A stretch of DNA of 64,000 nt from JAIYCX01 sp964353175 (GTDB lineage Bacteria; Bdellovibrionota_C; UBA2361; SZUA-149; DAOLCO01). Positions 58,640 to 64,000 of this stretch are shown here, in pieces. The notes beneath the pieces are model-generated. The model had not been told where the DNA came from and ran no database searches. It worked only from the letters and a program-made list of their open reading frames with translations. The stretch is taken from positions 1-64,000 of the forward strand of contig CAYGUX010000011.1 of the NCBI GenBank assembly GCA_964353175.1, read 5' to 3'. The position numbers and the translations under genes are program-made. The first letter of the stretch is position 1. Every line of letters begins with the position of its first letter.

Positions 58640-61396
58640 CTACTCTCTCCCTCTAAGTTTTTCTATGTTAACGATCTGCCCTCTCATGTGATACAAGAAT
58701 AACAATTTCATCTCCATTTCACTTAGCTTACCGCTTCCTTTTATTGATTCTGAAACCAAAGTATCAATTGTAGGATCTTTACCTTGTAATCGTTTGGCTT
58801 CTAACAAAGGAAGTAGCTCTGGCCTTTGACTAGCGGCAGCTATGGTTCTTGGCCACGGACTTTGACCAATTTTTGTCCGCAATACATCTCCATAGTCAGA
58901 CATGACATATTCCAACATCGTCTGTAAGCGATGTGCGTAGGTATGCTCTTTTTGAACTCTTGCTTTTGCAGCAGCGACAATTTCTTCCTTTGCTTTAGGA
59001 TTCTTGGTAAAGAATTCAATTTGAGTTCGCAATTCACTAAGGCTCTCAAAAACAATTACTTCTTTCCCTACTTCAAATAAATCAGGTAGCAACGATCTCT
59101 TATCTACCAATTGAAACGACTCGCAAGATGCCAGCTCGAAAGCTCGAGGATTAACGAAATCTCCGGTCGGATCAATTCCATCGCGTTCATGACTAGAATG
59201 AAGATTTATATTTATATCCGTCCCACTAAATACTTTGGTATATTCATCTACGGTAACTCTAGCTCCATCACGCTGAACCATAGTCTTAAATGGGATCATG
59301 TCAGGCCATTCAGAGCCCCAAAGTTTAATGTCTAAATCAGATAATTGAGAAAATACATGTCGTCTATTATTATAACCAGCACCAACGAACGAAATTTTAG
59401 AACCGAATTCTTTGATTTCTTCCTGATTAAGTTGTTTTTTTCTATGGGCCTGTGGATCGCATGCTAACGGTAAATAGTGTACGGACCTACCTCCTGCATT
59501 TTTTACTTCTTCAATTGATTCGCCCTTTTGTATAACAAAGAAATAATCGTAATACTGTGCAATATCTTTCCATGTAGTAAAACGCGTAGTATCCTCCATA
59601 AACCAATGAACAGTAATGACTCCATCTGCTCTTAGTCTTTCTAGAACTTTGGGAGATAAAGGTGCTAAGGCTACAGATATTACTATTTGAAGCTTCTTTT
59701 CCTTCACGACCTGATAAACTAGCTCGCTCATGAGCTCTACATATTGATTTTCAAGAATACCCTTACCTGATGCCTTTGAAAGAAACTTCTCAAACGAAGT
59801 AAACCCAGAGTAGTAATTTGACAGATCTATAAATTCTGCTTTAATTGATAAATTTCTACATGCATTATACAGGTAGCCCGCGATAGGTAGGGTTCCGCCG
59901 TACATAGGCCCTACAATTCCTATTTCAGGCTTTAGTTTAGTTGCTAATGAACGAGAGATAACTTTTCGTCTAAGCTCAGTTACCAGTGCTCCCATATAGA
60001 GTGGAGCTGCAGGCAATACCAATAAGTTTACGCCTCCTTCATTGTCAACTTCAGCTAACCATTGGTTTAACTTTTCTTCTACAGATATTATATTATAGGC
60101 TGAAAGTTGTTCCTTAGAAAAATATTCAAGTAGGTCTATATTGGGTTCAAAGATGGTTATTTTTGCATCTCTCCCATTTGATGTCCCTAGCTCATCTCTC
60201 AAAGCATCAAGAAAATACTTATCACCTAAACCTAGGCAAAGTATGGGAAGTTCCATCGACTCCATCGACCTTACGGATCGTTTAGCCCATTCTGCCCCAG
60301 CTTTTTTGGGAGATATAGCATGACTAAGGACTATCCCAGATAATCTCACCTGTGCCCCATCATCGGTTTGAGTAACTGTTAGTCTGGATTTATTTAAAAT
60401 AGGATTATCCCTTTCAACTCTTCTAGCAATTTGAGATAAAGGGATCTCTGCATCTCGCAAGTCATCTATCGCACCTTCTATCTCCTGCATAAAAAGCAGA
60501 ACTTCCTTTGAGTTACCTTTATAGGACTCTTTTGAAAAATTTAAAGCGACCTCAGCTCCCTGAACATCTCCATCCTGGAATAACTGATGCGCTCTGGATA
60601 AAGACACTAAACATGCCGTTTCAGACCCTTGGAAATTTTCTCCCAGTGACACCTCAGGGGAACTAAGCAAAAGTGAATACACTTCTGATGCTTGAATTTC
60701 TGAAGTTCTTACTTTCTCTGCTCCAACTACGTATGCAATACACTCCTTCTTATAATCAGAGACTTCGAATGGAAGTTTTACTTCTGATAAATAGTCTGCT
60801 TTGAATCCCAGTTTGCTAAGAACTTCATTGAGTCTGTCTCGCTCATATGCTCTCAAGGCCAAGGTATCCTCTTCTTGGTGACCTTGCTCCTTCCCTAGAT
60901 ATATCTGAACTCTTAGCTTGCCACCTATTTTAAGTATTCTTGAAAAATCGACCAAGTATTGTGAAAAAATCTTAGCTGGTATGCTACCCAAGGCAGCAAA
61001 TGAGATTAGTAAATCATAGGAGTCTGACTCAAGAAAATTTAGAGTAGTGCCTTCCCCCTTAATTAACCTTATATTTGTTAGATCACCTAATAGGCTTATA
61101 GCCTTATTTATAGCCTCTTCTGAGACATCCACACCCGTAACGTGCTGAGTAGCTTTGGCAGCTGCTCTGACTACCCTACCGACTCCACAGCCAATATCTA
61201 AAACATTGTACTCAGTTATAGTTTCTCGTGGGATACCATCGATGAGAATGCCAAAATCCCTTTCCCCAGTTTTCCACATCTCTTCATCTGAACTAACTCC
61301 ATCACTCATCCAGTACCGGTAGTCGTGTTTGACTCTATCATCCCACTCTTTTCTCATGAGACTTGCTAATCGTGCTTTATCCTTAGGATCTTCCAT
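58640..61396 (-). CDS. methyltransferase-glycosyltransferase fusion (CgeB-like)
   Basis: 918 residues with at least three parts. Residues about 60-165 are a class I AdoMet methyltransferase (VLDIGCGVGRVVRAAAKA, VTGVDVSEEAI, LLISFAALGSI). About 360-470 is a Rossmann-like domain of unclear role (LPILCLGLGDKYFLDAL). About 480-840 is a CgeB-like GT-B: IGIVGPMYGGTLPIAGYLYNA, SFVGAGYNNRRHVFSQL, ADPTGDFVNPRAFELA-like (DPTGDFVNPRAFELASC). First gene of the operon; its start is 180 bp after the fliS terminator region. Possibly methylates and adds a sugar to the flagellin glycan. Confidence 0.83.
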   Translation of the reverse strand: MEDPKDKARLASLMRKEWDDRVKHDYRYWMSDGVSSDEEMWKTGERDFGILIDGIPRETITEYNVLDIGCGVGRVVRAAAKATQHVTGVDVSEEAINKAISLLGDLTNIRLIKGEGTTLNFLESDSYDLLISFAALGSIPAKIFSQYLVDFSRILKIGGKLRVQIYLGKEQGHQEEDTLALRAYERDRLNEVLSKLGFKADYLSEVKLPFEVSDYKKECIAYVVGAEKVRTSEIQASEVYSLLLSSPEVSLGENFQGSETACLVSLSRAHQLFQDGDVQGAEVALNFSKESYKGNSKEVLLFMQEIEGAIDDLRDAEIPLSQIARRVERDNPILNKSRLTVTQTDDGAQVRLSGIVLSHAISPKKAGAEWAKRSVRSMESMELPILCLGLGDKYFLDALRDELGTSNGRDAKITIFEPNIDLLEYFSKEQLSAYNIISVEEKLNQWLAEVDNEGGVNLLVLPAAPLYMGALVTELRRKVISRSLATKLKPEIGIVGPMYGGTLPIAGYLYNACRNLSIKAEFIDLSNYYSGFTSFEKFLSKASGKGILENQYVELMSELVYQVVKEKKLQIVISVALAPLSPKVLERLRADGVITVHWFMEDTTRFTTWKDIAQYYDYFFVIQKGESIEEVKNAGGRSVHYLPLACDPQAHRKKQLNQEEIKEFGSKISFVGAGYNNRRHVFSQLSDLDIKLWGSEWPDMIPFKTMVQRDGARVTVDEYTKVFSGTDININLHSSHERDGIDPTGDFVNPRAFELASCESFQLVDKRSLLPDLFEVGKEVIVFESLSELRTQIEFFTKNPKAKEEIVAAAKARVQKEHTYAHRLQTMLEYVMSDYGDVLRTKIGQSPWPRTIAAASQRPELLPLLEAKRLQGKDPTIDTLVSESIKGSGKLSEMEMKLLFLYHMRGQIVNIEKLRGRE

Positions 61397-61574
61397 TTAA
61401 AGACTCTGTTCTTTTCTTTGAAATCATCTATGATTAAAAATTATGATTCCCTGAAATATTGAAACATATTCAAAGGGATATCTCTTTAGAATAGATGCCT
61501 AAAATGGGGATTTGGGATCAAAAAACTGCCTCTCTGATGAGAGGCAGGGCTAACACACTATAATGTTAGCAGTT
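61397..61574. other. intergenic region between fliS and the glycosyltransferase operon
   Basis: About 180 bp that includes the fliS terminator (61520-61547) and a small hairpin, GCTAACA / TGTTAGC at 61549-61570. The glycosyltransferase operon must have its own promoter here, but none was pinned down. Confidence 0.5.
61520..61547 (-). terminator. intrinsic terminator downstream of fliS
   Basis: 9-bp stem CTGCCTCTC / GAGAGGCAG with a 4-base loop and a six-T run on the minus strand, 28 bp after the fliS stop. Separates fliDS from the glycosylation operon. Confidence 0.92.
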
Positions 61575-62036
61575 TTAGAAAGAAAGATTAATGCCTTTAT
61601 TTGGCAGACTAGCACCAGCTGGTAATTCTTCTGGCTTCGCAGTGGTAGAATCTGGCACTTTACTTTCACCTTCAATTACATCTTTATATGCTTGAGCGAT
61701 TACATCAAGAAGGTCAATTACCTTTTGCACCTTTGCTGGATTCTTCTCTAGGTTAGCCTCTGTAAGATAATAGAGCATGAAATCATAAAGTCTATCTAAG
61801 TCCTTAGCAATATTGCCTCCCTTTTCAAAATCAAGAGTCAACATAAGCTCAGAAATAATAGCTTGAGATTTACTTAAGTATTTGCCGAACTTGACTAGGT
61901 CTTTAACCTCAAGTCCTGCTTTGGCGTGCTTTAAGAACTTTAAGCAGCCATCAAAAAGCATCAAGAGCAATCTACCTCTGTCCACGGTAGACACATGAAC
62001 CGTACTATACTGTTTATGTGCTAATTTACTATACAT
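61575..62036 (-). CDS. fliS: flagellar export chaperone
   Basis: 153-residue helical chaperone that binds flagellin before export. Family signature near the N terminus, KLAHKQYSTVHVSTVDRGRLLLMLFDGCLKFL, and the later helices (LSKSQAIISELMLTLDFEKGGNIAKDL, LDVIAQAYKDVIEG). It follows fliD by 111 bp. A C-terminal tail of about 25 residues (TTAKPEELPAGA) is longer than usual. Confidence 0.93.
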   Translation of the reverse strand: MYSKLAHKQYSTVHVSTVDRGRLLLMLFDGCLKFLKHAKAGLEVKDLVKFGKYLSKSQAIISELMLTLDFEKGGNIAKDLDRLYDFMLYYLTEANLEKNPAKVQKVIDLLDVIAQAYKDVIEGESKVPDSTTAKPEELPAGASLPNKGINLSF

Positions 62037-62147
62037 ACTTTTTCATCCTCCAATTAAACATTCCGCCACCAAAGTTAATATCGAACTATTCCCATATTTA
62101 CTTTAGCATTAAGATCTGTCCTTATAATTACTAATCATACCAGCTAC

Positions 62148-63554
62148 TTAATTATTACCTAATCCAGCAAGCGCACTTGTTAGACCCTGTTGTTGTGACT
62201 GTAACTTAGAGGTTAAACTCTCTAACCTAGAGAATCGAAGAGTTAAACTCTCTCTGATCTTATCTGTTTGGCGATCTAGCTGAGCTATAGCATTTGAAAT
62301 ATTCTCAATCTCACCATCGTTCGCATTTTTAGCGATATCGATTTGACCTAATAATTTTGTATATTGGAAAATAGTACCAGTAGTACCAGCTACAGAATCT
62401 GCAAATGAATTTAAAACTTCAGTCACTCCAATTGCATCACTAGCTACAGCTTCATCAAAACCGATAACGGTAGTTACAGATGCCTCCTTGTTAAAAGATA
62501 ATGTTCCATCACGATTAGTTAAAATTCCTAAATTCGATAAAGAACTGACTGCAGTCCCATTAGTTGATTTTGCAGCGGCCATATTTAGTCTAAAGGCTGA
62601 CATAAAATCATTATCAACTCCGACCTTTCCTAAAGCGCCATATATCTGTTCTACAGAAGTACCGTTCTGCGCTCTCTCCACGGTGTTATTCTCGGCCACA
62701 TAAGTAACTAGCTCATTATACGCATCAACAAATTCTTGAATATTCTTGGCTGTTGTATCAGCATCATTCGTGACAGTGACTGTAGTAGTTCCTGTTTGTG
62801 CAAGAGAAAAAGTAACTCCAGTTATGACATCTGAAATGTTAGCTGAAGATCTAGTAATTGCAGATCCAATCCCTCCTATTGAAAATACTGAATTGGTAGC
62901 CTGCTCCACCGTATTAGTGCTTAACTCCGCGGTCGTACTAGATAGAGCTAAAGTTCCTTTATCGGTTCCACTTTCTAAGCTTGTAAAAACAAGCCTATAA
63001 TCTGGTGAAACATCAGTTCCAATATTAACCGCACTCGCTACAACTCTACCTGCAGCATCTGGATCCGAATTAAATTCATTTACCAACTGTATTAAGGTTG
63101 TCGTGCCTGCTGTTGCTGTCTTAGTAATAACCTTTTGTTCCGCTCCAACACCTACGGTAACTGTGATATCACCTCCAGCCGCCGAGGCTACCGCAGTATC
63201 ACTTGCGTAAGAGTAATCAAACGAACCTGTTGCAGTATTTGCTATTGAGGTCACTGTTAGTGAATATGAAGCATTTGTAGCCGCTGCTGATGCAGAAGCT
63301 GTAGCCACATCACTATCAGATGAATTGGCCTTTTTAGATACACCCCCACCGTTGATAGTCCTAAATTTCTCTAGAATATCACCAAGGGCAGAAACTTTAG
63401 ATTTAAACTCAAGCAGTGCATCACTTTCGGCGGTGATTTGTTCCACTTGTTTTTTTCGCAGATCATTTCTGATCTGTTTTGCTTCTATTACAGCATCTAT
63501 TAGAGAAGCTGAATCGATACCAGAAGCCAGTCCTGAAAACTGAGCAATAGCCAT
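62148..63554 (-). CDS. fliD: flagellar filament cap protein
   Basis: 468 residues (HAP2) that caps the filament tip and promotes flagellin assembly. N terminus: IAQFSGLASGIDSASLIDAVIEAK, the conserved FliD start. The long Ala/Thr/Ser-rich middle is the variable exposed domain. The C-terminal helices end in RFSRLESLTSKLQSQQ, the coiled-coil interior segment. The ATG at 63554 is used because GGGGA lies about 7 bases upstream; an in-frame start at 63608 would add 18 residues with no match to the family. Confidence 0.94.
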   Translation of the reverse strand: MAIAQFSGLASGIDSASLIDAVIEAKQIRNDLRKKQVEQITAESDALLEFKSKVSALGDILEKFRTINGGGVSKKANSSDSDVATASASAAATNASYSLTVTSIANTATGSFDYSYASDTAVASAAGGDITVTVGVGAEQKVITKTATAGTTTLIQLVNEFNSDPDAAGRVVASAVNIGTDVSPDYRLVFTSLESGTDKGTLALSSTTAELSTNTVEQATNSVFSIGGIGSAITRSSANISDVITGVTFSLAQTGTTTVTVTNDADTTAKNIQEFVDAYNELVTYVAENNTVERAQNGTSVEQIYGALGKVGVDNDFMSAFRLNMAAAKSTNGTAVSSLSNLGILTNRDGTLSFNKEASVTTVIGFDEAVASDAIGVTEVLNSFADSVAGTTGTIFQYTKLLGQIDIAKNANDGEIENISNAIAQLDRQTDKIRESLTLRFSRLESLTSKLQSQQQGLTSALAGLGNN

Positions 63555-63945
63555 ATATTTTTCCCCATTCCATCGGGTTAACTTTTCCCACCAAAGCGCA
63601 TCCTGCACTCTGTAGTGAGCCTCACCACCACTTTTTACGACACCTTAGAAAGTTTATCGGATGATTCATCAAGAAACTTGAGATTTTATGCTCAAGCGGT
63701 AAAAATACGAAAATCACCTAGGAATAGCAGGACAATTATCTTAGCCACAAAACACGCCAAATCAGATACTTAGAATGACTCGAAAAGTAGAAAATCCTAT
63801 CTATACAGTTAAGCTGGCGAATCACCCTAGCTAAAACTAAAATATTCCAGAAACCTAAAACTAAACATAAAGGAGTAGCGTGAAGTGCATTATTTAGTCA
63901 GGCTATGATGAATTACAACCCGACCTACTCTATTAACAAAAGAAA
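63555..63945. other. intergenic region upstream of fliD
   Basis: About 390 bp between fliD and the probable flagellin end. No gene seen. It contains the sigma-28-like promoter at 63654-63681. No terminator hairpin was obvious after the flagellin stop. Confidence 0.5.
63654..63681 (-). promoter_or_regulatory. sigma-28 (FliA)-like promoter for fliD-fliS
   Basis: On the minus strand TCAAGTTT (63674-63681) and TCCGATAA (63654-63661) are each one base from the consensus TAAAGTTT and GCCGATAA, separated by 12 bases instead of the usual 11. They lie 100 bp upstream of fliD. Confidence 0.4.
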
Positions 63946-64000
63946 CTAGTTATTCTTTTGTGGTAACAAACTTGTTAAAGCTGAAGCATTAGCATTTAAC
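63946..64000 (-). CDS. flagellin, C-terminal end (partial)
   Basis: Partial gene cut by the right edge; 17 codons and a TAG are visible. They read LNANASALTSLLPQKNN, which resembles the end of flagellins, where a QAN-type helix is followed by SxLxLL. The match is short, so support comes mainly from position directly upstream of fliD-fliS. If right, this is the substrate of FliS and of the glycosyltransferases. Confidence 0.5.
   Translation of the reverse strand, partial: LNANASALTSLLPQKNN

Noticed and set aside
63850..63900. Very short plus-strand ORF after AAAGGAG near 63870
   Set aside because: It would encode five residues before a stop; not a gene.
1..64000. CRISPR array, insertion sequence or integrase
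   Set aside because: No regularly spaced repeats, transposase or recombinase sequences were found on either strand by reading.

Overview
The window is 64 kb of AT-rich, gene-dense chromosome from a flagellated Gram-negative bacterium. Evidence: a meso-diaminopimelate-type MurE (DNPR motif), AsmA, an MlaF-like ABC ATPase, several lipobox signal peptides, the queA-tgt-yajC-secD-secF block, and fliD-fliS beside a glycosyltransferase island. The division genes, the paired small HTH-like proteins and the CgeB/GT9/TPR glycosylation genes most resemble deltaproteobacterial-grade lineages (SAR324, Bdellovibrionota, Desulfobacterota and relatives). I cannot place it more precisely without a search. 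A run of exactly ten Ns inside murE shows a scaffolded draft assembly. Nothing here looks like a prophage, IS element or CRISPR array.

Left part (1-21.3 kb, mostly minus strand). The edge carries a DUF4178 fragment, an SPFH/virion-core-like protein, a SpeD-like AdoMet decarboxylase and an unrecognised membrane protein, directly downstream of pgsA; this is the best candidate for an incompletely understood membrane-stress or defence-type system. Divergent nadB and a lytic transglycosylase start on one overlapping CATG. Next is a shortened dcw cluster (mraZ-rsmH-ftsL-ftsI-murE) ending in asmA, with an unusually extended FtsI. Then two convergent paralogous small HTH-like genes share a near-perfect terminator. 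A Ski2-like helicase is split into two overlapping ORFs, followed upstream by an MlaF-like ATPase, dusB and a soluble hybrid histidine kinase.

Middle (21.8-49 kb). A cold-shock protein with a tail and an unknown 366-aa protein are followed by mrp and ftsZ, the latter with a long acidic N-terminal extension. A long minus-strand run encodes an MBL hydrolase, CoaBC, a degenerate Fe-S UDG-like protein, NfeD, slipin, QueA, Tgt, YajC, SecD and SecF. RecD2, a HepT/MntA pair and a repeat-bearing accessory stretch with a SemiSWEET gene follow. After these come an AIM24 protein, an IMPase, an ArgA-like N-acetylglutamate synthase paired with an ArgZ-like arginine dihydrolase, HU, two tRNAs, an M23 peptidase, DnaB and a TPR lipoprotein.

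Right part (49.5-64 kb). A secreted or anchored 15-residue-repeat protein, a PH-domain protein and a FliL-like lipoprotein lead into a roughly 10-kb glycosyltransferase operon (CgeB-like, GT4+TPR, possible beta-grasp protein, GT9, methyltransferase+CgeB-like). A terminator separates this from fliS-fliD, and the C-terminal end of a probable flagellin lies at the right edge. The likely joint role is flagellar filament assembly together with flagellin glycosylation. A sigma-28-like promoter sits upstream of fliD.
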